Shown: positions 14,351 through 22,214, numbered from the stretch's first letter. The stretch: DNA of 29,678 nucleotides from JBNRMW01 sp050309795 (GCA_050309795.1 JBNRMW010000024.1:1-29678); one strand, 5' to 3'. Notes: generated by a model from the sequence alone, not told the origin. A program made the numbers and translations.

Positions 14351-15589
14351 ATGAAATTTACAAAAACTGAAAAATCTTGGATTTGGTATGACGTCGCAAA
14401 CTCCGCCTACGTGCTTTTAATGTCATCCACCATTCCCATATATTTTCATGGATTGGCTGAAGTAAATGGAATTACTGCCAATATAGCAAGTTCTTGGTTT
14501 GCTTTGTCGACATCGATTTCCGTTTTGTTAGTCGCTTTATTAGCGCCCATTATTGGAAGTATCGCGGATTATCAAGGGATGAAGAAGCGGCTGTTTGTGT
14601 CTGCTTTGGCGGTCGGTGTTTTAGGAGCCCTAACTATGACCATTCAACAGGATTGGCAAGCTTTTTTGTGGTTATTTGTGGTTTCTAGAATTGGCTATTC
14701 CCTTTGTAATGTTTTTTATGATTCAATGCTAGTCGATGTTGCATCGAATGAGCGTATGGATGCGGTATCTGGAGCAGGATATGCTTGGGGGTATGTAGGG
14801 TCAACCGTTCCTTTCATTATCGGTATATTAATTATTTTTATGCAACCTTTTGGATTGAGCACGATGCAAGCTACGCAAGTTTCTTTTTTGATAACCATTC
14901 TTTGGTGGGCGGTGTTGAGTATTCCCTTATTACGGGATGTCAAACAAACCCACTACAAAAAGGCTGAGAACAAAATAATTTCTCGTTCTTTTAAACAACT
15001 AGCTGTGACGTTTAAAGAAATCTATGAAAACAAGAAATTGTTTTACTTTATCTTGGCGTATTTCTTTTATATCGATGGCGTCTATACCATTATTTCTCAA
15101 GCGGCTTCTTTTGGCGCGGAAGTGGGAATTGATGGCAATATTTTAATCATCGCTTTACTGGTGACCCAGTTTGTAGCTTTTCCATTTGCGATTTTGTCGG
15201 GTTATTTTTCAAAGAAATATGGCGTCATAACAATGCTCAAGGTTTATATTGGTATTTATATTTTAACGGCTGCTTTTGGTTATTTCTTGGCCTATGCTTG
15301 GCAGTTTTGGGTTTTGTGTATTATGGTTGGTTCGGCTCAAGGGGGGATTCAATCGTTATCTCGGTCTTATTTTGGAAAATTGGTTCCCAAGCAATCGAGT
15401 AATGAATATTTTGGTTTCTTTGATATTTTTGGTAAATATGCGGATTTCTTTGGTCCTTTGTTGATGTTCTTTTCGGCTTGTTATTTGGGCCATTCTAAAT
15501 ATGGTATTTTAGCGATAATCCTTTTATTTGTTGCAGGTTTGTATTTCCTCAACAAAGTTCAACGGATTGAAAAACAAGAGGCAGAATAA
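14351..15589 (+). CDS. UMF1/Atg22-family MFS transporter
   Basis: A 412-residue membrane protein with about 11-12 helices. WIWYDVANSAY near residue 10 is the signature of the UMF1 (unknown major facilitator 1, Atg22-like) family; yeast Atg22 exports amino acids from the vacuole, but the bacterial substrate is not known. The MFS loop appears as GSIADYQGMKKR, and SAQGGIQSLSRSYFGKLVP near residue 330 is also typical. The ATG follows a weak SD. It is a single-gene unit and marks the left edge of the A+T-rich accessory region. Confidence 0.87.
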   Translation: MKFTKTEKSWIWYDVANSAYVLLMSSTIPIYFHGLAEVNGITANIASSWFALSTSISVLLVALLAPIIGSIADYQGMKKRLFVSALAVGVLGALTMTIQQDWQAFLWLFVVSRIGYSLCNVFYDSMLVDVASNERMDAVSGAGYAWGYVGSTVPFIIGILIIFMQPFGLSTMQATQVSFLITILWWAVLSIPLLRDVKQTHYKKAENKIISRSFKQLAVTFKEIYENKKLFYFILAYFFYIDGVYTIISQAASFGAEVGIDGNILIIALLVTQFVAFPFAILSGYFSKKYGVITMLKVYIGIYILTAAFGYFLAYAWQFWVLCIMVGSAQGGIQSLSRSYFGKLVPKQSSNEYFGFFDIFGKYADFFGPLLMFFSACYLGHSKYGILAIILLFVAGLYFLNKVQRIEKQEAE

Positions 15590-15978
15590 TCATTAGTAAA
15601 AGATGAAGATAACCGTCAGTAAATAAGATCTCTTAGGTGTTTTTAATGAGTAACTTTATTAAATAACAAATCTAAGAATTTTTCCAAATACAATCTAACA
15701 AATGAGTATCTAAATATGAGTCTACGCTATATATGTTAAAAAAGTTTGTCAACTAAAAAGCTTTGTTCGCTTGACTGTTAAATGAGTCAATATAAAAATA
15801 TTGGAGAGAAAATTATAACTATAATCGCTGAAGAGGTGAAGTTGAGATAAAGAATTGATAAATTCGCTTGTGAACTTTGAGTAACAAAACCTTCAATACT
15901 ATATTTAAAGTACTAAACCAAATTGTTGTAGAATATTTTAAATTAAACAAACAGTAGAATAAATGCACAATATAACAT

Positions 15979-16011
15979 ATGTTTGATTTCAATTCTAGAG
16001 AAATCAAACAT
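15979..16011 (+). terminator. Terminator-like inverted repeat with no gene upstream
   Basis: ATGTTTGATTTC (15979-15990) pairs perfectly with GAAATCAAACAT (16000-16011), loop of nine, followed by TTTT to 16014. It looks like an intrinsic terminator, yet the nearest plus-strand gene ended at 15589. It could end a non-coding transcript or be the remnant of a lost gene. Confidence 0.6.
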
Positions 16012-16027
16012 TTTCTGCAAAAAGTTG

Positions 16028-16056
16028 TTGCTTTTTCTAAACAAGAATGATATTAT
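16028..16056 (+). promoter_or_regulatory. Promoter of the secreted-protein gene at 16234
   Basis: TTGCTT (16028-16033), 17-base spacer, TATTAT (16051-16056) with an extended TG at 16048-16049. The predicted start near 16063 leaves a structured 5' UTR of about 170 bases. Confidence 0.6.
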
Positions 16057-16140
16057 ATAATTAAACTAAACATAAAAATTTGATATTGGCTATTTTCTAC
16101 TAAGTAAACTATTCAGAAAGATAAGCATATCGTTTATCAA

Positions 16141-16197
16141 AAGAGGGAGTGTGTTAATGAAATTTGTTTAACCCTCTTCTTGCAGTACATGCAGAAG
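16141..16197 (+). promoter_or_regulatory. Two hairpins in the 5' UTR
   Basis: AAGAGGG (16141-16147) pairs with CCCTCTT (16172-16178). The second hairpin uses CTTC (16176-16179) plus TGCA (16181-16184) against TGCA (16190-16193) plus GAAG (16194-16197). The two stems share CTT at 16176-16178, so full formation of one opens the base of the other. A five-codon frame, ATG AAA TTT GTT TAA (16158-16172), lies in the first loop. No known riboswitch class is recognised. Confidence 0.45.
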
Positions 16198-16233
16198 CCT
16201 AACAATCATAATTAAAATGGAGGAAAAACGATT

Positions 16234-16734
16234 ATGATGAGAAAAATTATATTAACCGTCACCTGTTGTTTTGTTTTAATAACAGGTATAAGTCCGATGC
16301 CAAGAGTTAACGCTCAAGCTATAGATGAGAAAATTCAAAAACTGACCACAAAAACTGGAGACATTAACTTATATGCAACGAGTAATTCTTCTGTGTATTA
16401 CGATGATATGAATGCACTTTATCAACTAAATGAGGAGGGTGAAATAGTACCTTTGGTTGTTGGCTCAGTTACATTGTTTGTTTTAGGGTTTGCTACTAGC
16501 TTAGTATTTGGTTGGATTGTGGATGCTGTCGTGATTTATAAGACCGGATATTCAGGGACTGAATGGGTTCTCAGAGGTATAAATGCTTTAGATGATTATT
16601 TACACGGCATTTGGGGAAGTACTACTAAATACTATATAAGTACGACAACAAATAAAGTGTCATACGCAGCCGATGCTAACGGATGTGTTATTCATCAACC
16701 TAATGGTGTTCTCATTTGTCCGTGGTCGTTGTAG
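16234..16734 (+). CDS. Secreted/membrane protein with TGxSGxEWVL block, family unknown
   Basis: A 166-residue protein that I do not recognise. A signal peptide with positive start (MMRKI) and hydrophobic core ends at VNA-QA near residue 28. Residues 71-102 form one long hydrophobic segment, followed by the block T104-I126 with pattern TGxSGxEWVLxGxxALxxxLxG, then a polar tail with Cys151 and Cys162 able to form a disulfide. GGAGG ten bases before the ATG is the SD. The next gene repeats the hydrophobic segment and block. The size, secretion and neighbours are compatible with a bacteriocin-like or toxin-type exported peptide, but this is only an inference. Confidence 0.7.
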   Translation: MMRKIILTVTCCFVLITGISPMPRVNAQAIDEKIQKLTTKTGDINLYATSNSSVYYDDMNALYQLNEEGEIVPLVVGSVTLFVLGFATSLVFGWIVDAVVIYKTGYSGTEWVLRGINALDDYLHGIWGSTTKYYISTTTNKVSYAADANGCVIHQPNGVLICPWSL

Positions 16735-16769
16735 CTTTAGAAAAAAGCGGATAGAAAGTGGGATATAAT

Positions 16770-16952
16770 ATGCTTAAAACTACTAAAAAATTAAAAATTA
16801 GCGATCCTAAGGTGTTTATCTTTATTGTTGTGTCTTACTATTTAGGGTACACCATCGTCAATGCTTTATTGTTGTTTACAACTGGATTATCCGGTCCAGA
16901 ATGGGTTCTTAAAGGATTTTATGCACTAGAGACATTTCTACAAGGGGTGTGA
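16770..16952 (+). CDS. Short membrane protein sharing the TGxSGxEWVL block
   Basis: A 60-residue protein with a basic start (MLKTTKKLK), one hydrophobic segment (residues 15-36) and the block T38-V60, where it ends. Thirteen of 23 residues in this block match residues 104-126 of the protein encoded at 16234-16734. It lacks the signal peptide and the cysteine tail. The ATG at 16770 is taken as start with AAAGTGGG as a weak SD; the GTG at 16758 lies inside this. The two genes are 35 bases apart and probably co-transcribed. It may be an immunity or partner protein, or a shortened copy. Confidence 0.6.
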   Translation: MLKTTKKLKISDPKVFIFIVVSYYLGYTIVNALLLFTTGLSGPEWVLKGFYALETFLQGV

Positions 16953-17735
16953 GCGAGCGGAATATATTTATCCGGTTTGCCAGAATTGGTTTTTGTAACT
17001 TCTTATAGCTAATAACCTATCTTGATGAAAATACAAACCGACACTTAAAATTAGATATAACTTGAAAAATTTATATGAAAAGATAATGGATAGTATCCTA
17101 ACTCTAATCTCACATATGCACATCATTAGTAACAAAGAATTATGAGAAATTAGCTTAAACCAAAGTAAGAGTTCATAGAATTCGATGGCCCATCTAGTTA
17201 AATAGTGCAACGTAAAACAACTATTTCAAGGAAGTACATGATAGAGAAACTAATGAATACGTAAACGAAGTAACTCTCATCAATTTAAAGTGATTCCCCG
17301 AAAGTGGAAAGATTAAACTACATAGGTTCAAAAGGATAAGAATTTAGATCAGCGAATCATAATCGTGCAATTCGAATAAATCATTATAGCTTTGTAACTA
17401 TTAATTTACTAGCTGTAGCTCCCCTAGTAATCAACTTTTTCGCTAGGGCTGTAAAAATATTTATCGAAAGTTAGATAGGGCGGATGAGAAGGAATTTGTT
17501 AAATAGTACTAAATGTTTCAAAATTGAAGTATTCATTAATCGTTAGAATGGGGGTGATTTTGTATTTCAAATGTAAAGTATATTATGCTGTAATGTCATC
17601 GCTAAGTGAAATTTCCGTTTCGATAACCAACTTAAACATAATCAACTATTATGGCGAATTTGTATTATTAGTCGTGCATGAAATCACTATTGTGTTTAAT
17701 ATTCTTAATATTTAGTCATTTAAGGGGTAAAATAT
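16953..17735. other. Long A+T-rich non-coding stretch
   Basis: 783 bases with no gene that can be supported. A weak frame at about 17548-17715 (MGVILYFKCKVYYAV onward) has a purine-rich GGGGGTG near its start but no matching ATG spacing and no recognisable family, so it is not called. CCCTAG (17421-17426) and CTAGGG (17443-17448) form a six-pair stem. No terminator, promoter, tRNA or insertion-sequence ends are evident. The stretch probably contains decayed genes. Confidence 0.55.
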
Positions 17736-18902
17736 ATGACAAAGAAAAATAATAACATGAAAATAAATTTACTGTTTTTTCTAGTACTATTTTTTTCCAT
17801 TGCAACAACGACCGCTATTGAATCCAAACATAGTGAAGATAAAATACTGATTGAATTCTTAAGTTCAATCAAAACGAAAAATAATGAAATGGTTAATTTT
17901 AATAGTCAAAATGATTATTATGATGAAAAAAAAGCAGATTATCAAGCGGTCTTCTTGGATAAGAATGATGTGTTTGGCGGTGTAGTATATGATGGAGAGA
18001 TGTTTGTTATTTCAATTTCAAAAAAATTCTGGGATCTGAAATTTACTGAATCGGAAAAAGTACGTTTAATACAGGTCAACCATTCATATAATCAATTGCT
18101 AGAAGTGTACGATAAATTAGTAGCATATATCGAATCTAGCCAAACTGAACGCACATTAGAGATGTATATTAATGAAAAAGAAAATAATATTGTGATAAGC
18201 GGTAAAACACCGATAGATGTGAAAGATTTGAAGATGTTCTATGAAAAACTAAAAACCAACCAAACAGACGCCCCCAGTGTTGTTTTCTCTATTAACAAAG
18301 ATCTTTTTAATGAAATTCCAACACTAAGCGCTGGGCAAAAAATACTCGCTCCAGATACTTGTTCGATGGGTTATTCTGCATTTCTTTCTGGTCGTTACGG
18401 TTTTGTTACCGCAGGTCATTGTACTAACGGGCCTGGAAAAGTTGTAAAAACTGGGTCCGGTACAATTATTGGTAAAACCATCGCCCACTCAACATCTACA
18501 GACTCAGCATTTGTGCATTTGGATTATGGATACAGTATGGATAGGTATTCAAGGGCTAGTACAGGGCAAAGTCATATGTACTCAAAAGTTGATTCTTCGG
18601 TTGCTTATGTTGGAGCGACATTAATCATAAACTCAATTAATGGACATATGCAATCACAGATTACCACTTTAAATAAGTATGTGTCGTACCATAACGACGG
18701 TTACGACTATAGTGTTAAAGATGCCATAGGAATTAATAAGCCCTTAGTGTCAGGAACTAGTGGTGCTGCTGCACTTCAATATTATGATGGAAAATACAAT
18801 GTAGTGGGAATCGCGATTTCAACAAGCGTATCTAGTGGAACTATTTCTAAGGCAAGAAATATAAATAACGCTTTAGGAATAACGTATGCCCCCGCACCCT
18901 GA
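17736..18902 (+). CDS. Secreted S1-family serine protease (streptogrisin-like) with pro-region
   Basis: A 388-residue exported protease. A hydrophobic signal segment (residues 9-27) is followed by about 175 residues of pro-region with no cysteine, then a chymotrypsin-fold domain. The triad is seen as His228 in FVTAGHC, Asp256 in STDSAFVHLD and Ser342 in VSGTSGAAAL. Cys209 and Cys229 match the disulfide next to the catalytic His in streptogrisins and alpha-lytic protease. The usual GDSGG around serine is GTSGA here: the Asp is replaced by Thr, as also occurs in flaviviral proteases (GTSGSP). SD AAGGGG is weak. The downstream lipoprotein gene is 27 bases away and likely in the same operon. Confidence 0.82.
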   Translation: MTKKNNNMKINLLFFLVLFFSIATTTAIESKHSEDKILIEFLSSIKTKNNEMVNFNSQNDYYDEKKADYQAVFLDKNDVFGGVVYDGEMFVISISKKFWDLKFTESEKVRLIQVNHSYNQLLEVYDKLVAYIESSQTERTLEMYINEKENNIVISGKTPIDVKDLKMFYEKLKTNQTDAPSVVFSINKDLFNEIPTLSAGQKILAPDTCSMGYSAFLSGRYGFVTAGHCTNGPGKVVKTGSGTIIGKTIAHSTSTDSAFVHLDYGYSMDRYSRASTGQSHMYSKVDSSVAYVGATLIINSINGHMQSQITTLNKYVSYHNDGYDYSVKDAIGINKPLVSGTSGAAALQYYDGKYNVVGIAISTSVSSGTISKARNINNALGITYAPAP

Positions 18903-18929
18903 AACTTTAGAAATGTGAGGTTAAGATTT

Positions 18930-19448
18930 ATGAAAAACAAGTGTAGACAACATCTGATCATGATGTTGGTTCTGTTGTTACTGATTGGATGTACGCCAAA
19001 ACAAGACGCAGTGACAAGTTATGAACATCCTTTTGATGAAACAAGTTCTGTGGTTATTGATGGAGATCCATTAATCGAGTTAAAAAACCCAGAAACGAAA
19101 GTTCGCTTTGTAAAGGAATCAAAATTGATTATCCTAGAGTATACGGTAGAAAACAACGGTTCAGAAGAAGTCGAAGTTGGACATTTTTCCCATCTCGAAA
19201 AATTCGTGGAAGGAATTTGGAAAAAACAAACATCGGTAGAGGTTGAATTCCCAGCAGAACTTAAATTGTTACAACCAGGGGAATCATATGTGGATAATTT
19301 TCCAATAAGCGTGGCTCTCCCAGAACTCTTGATGGAGGACACACCAGATCTTGAAGGGAGCTACCGTCTTGTGAAAACGATTGAACCATTTGGGGTCTAC
19401 GAATTGCGTTTTGAGATTAATGCTGATTTTATGAATAAAATTAAATAA
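18930..19448 (+). CDS. Ig-like domain lipoprotein (Big_14-like)
   Basis: A 172-residue lipoprotein. The signal ends in lipobox LIGC, with Cys21 counted from the ATG at 18930. The mature part has the pattern of the bacterial Ig-like domain Big_14: VENNGSEEVEVGHFSHLEK, then GIWKK, LLQPGESYVDNFPI, and EGSYRLVKTIEPFGVYELRF at the end. Such domains are commonly attached to surface lipoproteins of Gram-positive bacteria with unknown partners. GAGG before the ATG is the SD; the in-frame GTG at 18915 lies before it. It lies 27 bases after the protease gene, so it could be a surface partner or protector against the protease, which is untested. Confidence 0.75.
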   Translation: MKNKCRQHLIMMLVLLLLIGCTPKQDAVTSYEHPFDETSSVVIDGDPLIELKNPETKVRFVKESKLIILEYTVENNGSEEVEVGHFSHLEKFVEGIWKKQTSVEVEFPAELKLLQPGESYVDNFPISVALPELLMEDTPDLEGSYRLVKTIEPFGVYELRFEINADFMNKIK

Positions 19449-19494
19449 AAAAACACTGGGTGTGTATCCACGATACAAATATCCAGTGTTTTTT
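19448..19494. terminator. Bidirectional terminator
   Basis: AAAAAACACTGG (19448-19459) pairs perfectly with CCAGTGTTTTTT (19483-19494), and TGTAT (19463-19467) pairs with ATACA (19473-19477) in the upper stem. It separates the protease-lipoprotein operon from the convergent M3 peptidase gene. Confidence 0.92.
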
Positions 19495-19540
19495 ACTCGT
19501 TGTTTATGATGAGTTTATAACCATGGAATAAGAGTTTCTT

Positions 19541-21238
19541 TTAAAGCTTTGTGGTGTCAATATTCTCAAGGTAGTCATCAATCACCTGAGCAATGTCGGA
19601 AATTGTTGTTTCTTCAAATGGACTTTCCATATGTGCTTCAGAAACGAGCCCGAGGAAAGATTTTGTTCCGCCCAAATCACACAAGTGTAGGTAATCTTGC
19701 CAGGCTTGTGTGTCGTTATCTAAGACTAAACGTTTCCAAAACTGTAAGGCCACCACTTGAGCTAAGGTATAGTCAATATAATAAAATGGAGAAGCAAAAA
19801 TATGGGCTTGTCGATACCAATAAACCCCACTTCCCGCAAAGTCGTTTTCACAGTAATCTAAATGTGGGCGGTATTGTTGATCTAATTGTTGCCAAAGGGT
19901 GTTCCGTTGTTCTGGTGTATAGTGAGGATTCGCATAAATTTCATGTTGGAAATGATCGACTAAAGCGCCATAAGGTAAAAACTTAAGAGCAGAACCTAAG
20001 TGTAGATAACGATAGCGATCGGCTTTGTCGCCAAAGAATTTTTCCATATATGGCCAAGTGATGAATTCCATGCTCATGGAATGGATTTCACAAGATTCAT
20101 AGGTTGGCATGTGCACTTCTGGATATTTGATCCACCGGGATCGATAGCCTTGGAACGCATGGCCGGCCTCGTGAGTTAAGACATCGATATCCCCAGAGGT
20201 GCCATTGAAATTAGAGAAAATGAATGGCACTTCATAATTTAATAAGAACGTCATATATCCACCGCCTTGTTTATTCGGTTTTGCTAAGAGATCCATTAAT
20301 TCATTGTCGAGCATTAAGTCGATAAATTCACCGGTTTCAGCACTTAATTCATGATACATTTCGCGCCCGCTTTGGACGATGTCCTCGGGGGTGCCCAGTG
20401 GTTTTGGGTTGCCATCGAGAAATTCGATCGGTACATCATAGTAGGCTAAATGGTCTAAATTTAAGCGTTGAGCTTGTTGAGCATAGAGTTTTTGATTAAT
20501 AGGAACGATTTCGTTCAGGATTTTTTCGCGGTATTGAGCAACCATTTCCTGATTGTAGTCGAGACGACTCATGCGTAGATAACCGACCTCAATGAAATTG
20601 TCATATCCCAGTTTTAGGGCGATTTCATGTCGAACTTTAACGAGCTGGTCGAAGCACTCATCGATTTCTGGTTGGTTTTCTTTAAAGAAATCCCACACCG
20701 CTTCACTCGCGGCTTTTCGCTGGTCGCGTTTTGGACTTTGAAGATACGGACTCATTTGAGAGAGGTTTAGGATTTTTCCATCAAACTCTATTTTTGCTGA
20801 AGCAATTAATTTGTCGTAACGGCTTATGAGTTTGTTCTCTTGTTGGAGTTCTTCAATAATCTTGGGGCTGAAGGATTTAATTTGACCTTCAATGAGTGGA
20901 ATAAGCGTCTCTGGAACTTCTTGTCGAAGTTCATCTAAAAAGGGACTTGCTAATAGGGCCTGATAGTATTGGTGATTTAGCTCTTCAAAATAAGGGCTAT
21001 TTTCATCAAAAAAGGCTTGTTCTTCTTCATAGAACACATTGCTAGTATCAATAGAATGGCGAATATAAACTAAATTGGATTGCGTTTGAAAATCGCGTTG
21101 AAGATCAATGAAAGCATCCATTGCTTGTTTAAAGGCTTCATATGATGATGCGGTTTGTAGAGATGAGATGATTTGTTGGCCTTGTTCTTGGGCTTGTTTT
21201 AAATCTGGTCGCTGATAAGAATAATCTTTAAATTTCAT
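19541..21238 (-). CDS. M3-family oligoendopeptidase
   Basis: A 565-residue zinc metallopeptidase of the thimet/PepF class that degrades short peptides in the cytoplasm. The zinc motif HEAGH spans residues 356-360, and the third ligand region follows as YESCEIHSMSMEF. The overall arrangement (LTHEAGHAFQGY, then EIHSMSMEFITWPYM) fits the M3 oligoendopeptidases that are distinct from PepF proper. GGAGG lies just before the ATG at 21238. It is a single-gene unit ending at the bidirectional terminator near 19490. The open frame on the opposite strand at 19549-19986 is a shadow. Confidence 0.92.
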   Translation of the reverse strand: MKFKDYSYQRPDLKQAQEQGQQIISSLQTASSYEAFKQAMDAFIDLQRDFQTQSNLVYIRHSIDTSNVFYEEEQAFFDENSPYFEELNHQYYQALLASPFLDELRQEVPETLIPLIEGQIKSFSPKIIEELQQENKLISRYDKLIASAKIEFDGKILNLSQMSPYLQSPKRDQRKAASEAVWDFFKENQPEIDECFDQLVKVRHEIALKLGYDNFIEVGYLRMSRLDYNQEMVAQYREKILNEIVPINQKLYAQQAQRLNLDHLAYYDVPIEFLDGNPKPLGTPEDIVQSGREMYHELSAETGEFIDLMLDNELMDLLAKPNKQGGGYMTFLLNYEVPFIFSNFNGTSGDIDVLTHEAGHAFQGYRSRWIKYPEVHMPTYESCEIHSMSMEFITWPYMEKFFGDKADRYRYLHLGSALKFLPYGALVDHFQHEIYANPHYTPEQRNTLWQQLDQQYRPHLDYCENDFAGSGVYWYRQAHIFASPFYYIDYTLAQVVALQFWKRLVLDNDTQAWQDYLHLCDLGGTKSFLGLVSEAHMESPFEETTISDIAQVIDDYLENIDTTKL

Positions 21239-21339
21239 TTGGTTTCCTCCATGATTCTAATTATACACGGACTTTGGGTTGATTCGAATTTCTTTCAATA
21301 CTTTCTTCATGGAATTTTAACCAAATCTTGTTAAATGGC

Positions 21340-21367
21340 TTGAAATAATTCTTGTATTGGTTAAAAT
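21340..21367 (+). promoter_or_regulatory. Promoter of leader ORF and ankyrin/EF-G-like operon
   Basis: TTGAAA (21340-21345), 16-base spacer, TAAAAT (21362-21367). Transcription would start near 21374 and meet the leader ORF at 21397. Confidence 0.62.
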
Positions 21368-21396
21368 AGAATTAGAGAAATTAGAGGTGATGCATC

Positions 21397-21477
21397 ATGA
21401 ACACCATTGTCATTGTTTTTAACGCCACAGCTTTTGTGGTGCGTGCTCATGAGCTTCATTCAAACGTGCTTTTTTAA
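21397..21477 (+). CDS. 26-codon leader ORF (putative attenuation peptide)
   Basis: The ORF begins MNTIVIVFNATAF and ends HELHSNVLF, with stop TAA at 21475-21477. GAGGTG at 21384-21389 is a fair SD seven bases before the ATG. The stop codon overlaps the 5' arm of an intrinsic terminator. A promoter, a short hydrophobic peptide gene, internal hairpins (CCACA/TGTGG near 21425-21439 and the palindrome GCTCATGAGC at 21444-21453) and a terminator before the main genes form the layout of ribosome-dependent attenuators such as those of antibiotic-resistance genes. No similarity to a known leader peptide is claimed. Confidence 0.55.
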   Translation: MNTIVIVFNATAFVVRAHELHSNVLF

Positions 21478-21501
21478 GATGGGATTGTGTCCATCTTTTT
21501 T
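21476..21501 (+). terminator. Intrinsic terminator overlapping the leader ORF stop
   Basis: AAGATGG (21476-21482) pairs with CCATCTT (21491-21497), loop of eight, with the T-run continuing to 21501. A ribosome at the leader stop codon would cover the 5' arm, so translation could control read-through into the ankyrin gene. Confidence 0.72.
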
Positions 21502-21536
21502 ATTACGTTTTTGTTTGTTGATAGGAGGAGAAATAT

Positions 21537-22205
21537 ATGGATCAGACAAATAAAAAAATGTGGGATGCGAGCGCATCCGGAGATTATGACGTCGTTGTTG
21601 CGATGGTCAAAGAAGGTGCTGATGTAAATTACATGAGCGGTGATGGAAGAACGGCATTAATGAGATCCTCAAAACGCGGATTCGTTGATATCGTCGATTT
21701 TTTATTAGAAAATGGAGCGGATGTAAATATCTTGGATAAAGACCATAAAACCGCTTTAATGGGACCAGCTAAAAAGGGTGAATTAGACATCGTCAAACGA
21801 TTGGTTCAAGCCGGAGCAAACATCAATGCAGCGGATAACAAAGGGCGTACCCCACTTATGCGGGCAGCATTTCTTGGTCAGTTGAATGTTGTGGACTATT
21901 TAATAGAAAACGACGTCGAACTTAATGCCCAAGATAGCCAAGGACGCAGTGCGCTAATGGAAGCTGTCGTTGCTTTCCGTTTTGAAGTTGTGAAATCCCT
22001 AGTTGAAGCCAAAGCAGATGTTAATGCTCGGGATTCCTTTGGAACAACCGCCTTAATGCGTGCATCGTACTCAGGGTATGTGGATTTGGTAAATTATTTA
22101 ATTGAAAATGGTGCAGATAAAGAATTAGAAGATACATCGGGTAGAAAAGCCGTCCATTACGTTCGTGATTCGAATTTGAGCGAGCTACAACCGATATTGA
22201 AATAG
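21537..22205 (+). CDS. Ankyrin-repeat protein
   Basis: A 222-residue protein made almost wholly of six to seven ankyrin repeats of 33 residues, with no signal peptide or membrane segment. Repeats show the pattern GRTALMxxxxxGxxDIVxxLLENGADVN; the TALM form replaces the usual TPLH. The N- and C-terminal repeats are degenerate caps. AGGAGGAG lies five to seven bases before the ATG. It ends nine bases before the EF-G-like gene, so the two are co-transcribed and the ankyrin protein may be a binding partner. Function unknown. Confidence 0.88.
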   Translation: MDQTNKKMWDASASGDYDVVVAMVKEGADVNYMSGDGRTALMRSSKRGFVDIVDFLLENGADVNILDKDHKTALMGPAKKGELDIVKRLVQAGANINAADNKGRTPLMRAAFLGQLNVVDYLIENDVELNAQDSQGRSALMEAVVAFRFEVVKSLVEAKADVNARDSFGTTALMRASYSGYVDLVNYLIENGADKELEDTSGRKAVHYVRDSNLSELQPILK

Positions 22206-22214
22206 GAGTAACAA

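Larger units (their letters stand above)
15590..16233. other. Long A+T-rich non-coding stretch
   Basis: 644 bases without a convincing gene, while most spacers elsewhere in the window are under 150 bases. The only long frame (minus strand 15819-16007) has no SD and an unlikely composition. What can be seen is a perfect 12-base inverted repeat at 15979-16011, a promoter at 16028-16056 and two hairpins in the leader of the next gene (16141-16197). The 15600-15978 part may be decayed coding sequence or encode an unrecognised RNA. Confidence 0.6.

Noticed and set aside
15819..16007. 62-codon minus-strand frame
   Set aside because: No SD, low-complexity composition, and it runs through the 12-bp inverted repeat.
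16234..16952. The two TGxSGxEWVL genes as one frameshifted gene
   Set aside because: The shared block occurs once in each, each has its own start region, and the second begins with a new basic N-terminus, so this is a duplication and not a broken single gene.
16968..17210. 80-codon minus-strand frame
   Set aside because: No SD and no recognisable protein features; composition is that of A+T-rich non-coding DNA.
17524..17715. 63-codon plus-strand frame before the protease gene
   Set aside because: The start codon and SD spacing do not fit and no family is recognised; it may be a remnant, so it is only mentioned in the gap entry.
19549..19986. 145-codon plus-strand frame
   Set aside because: It is antisense to the conserved C-terminal part of the M3 oligopeptidase, whose motifs are intact.
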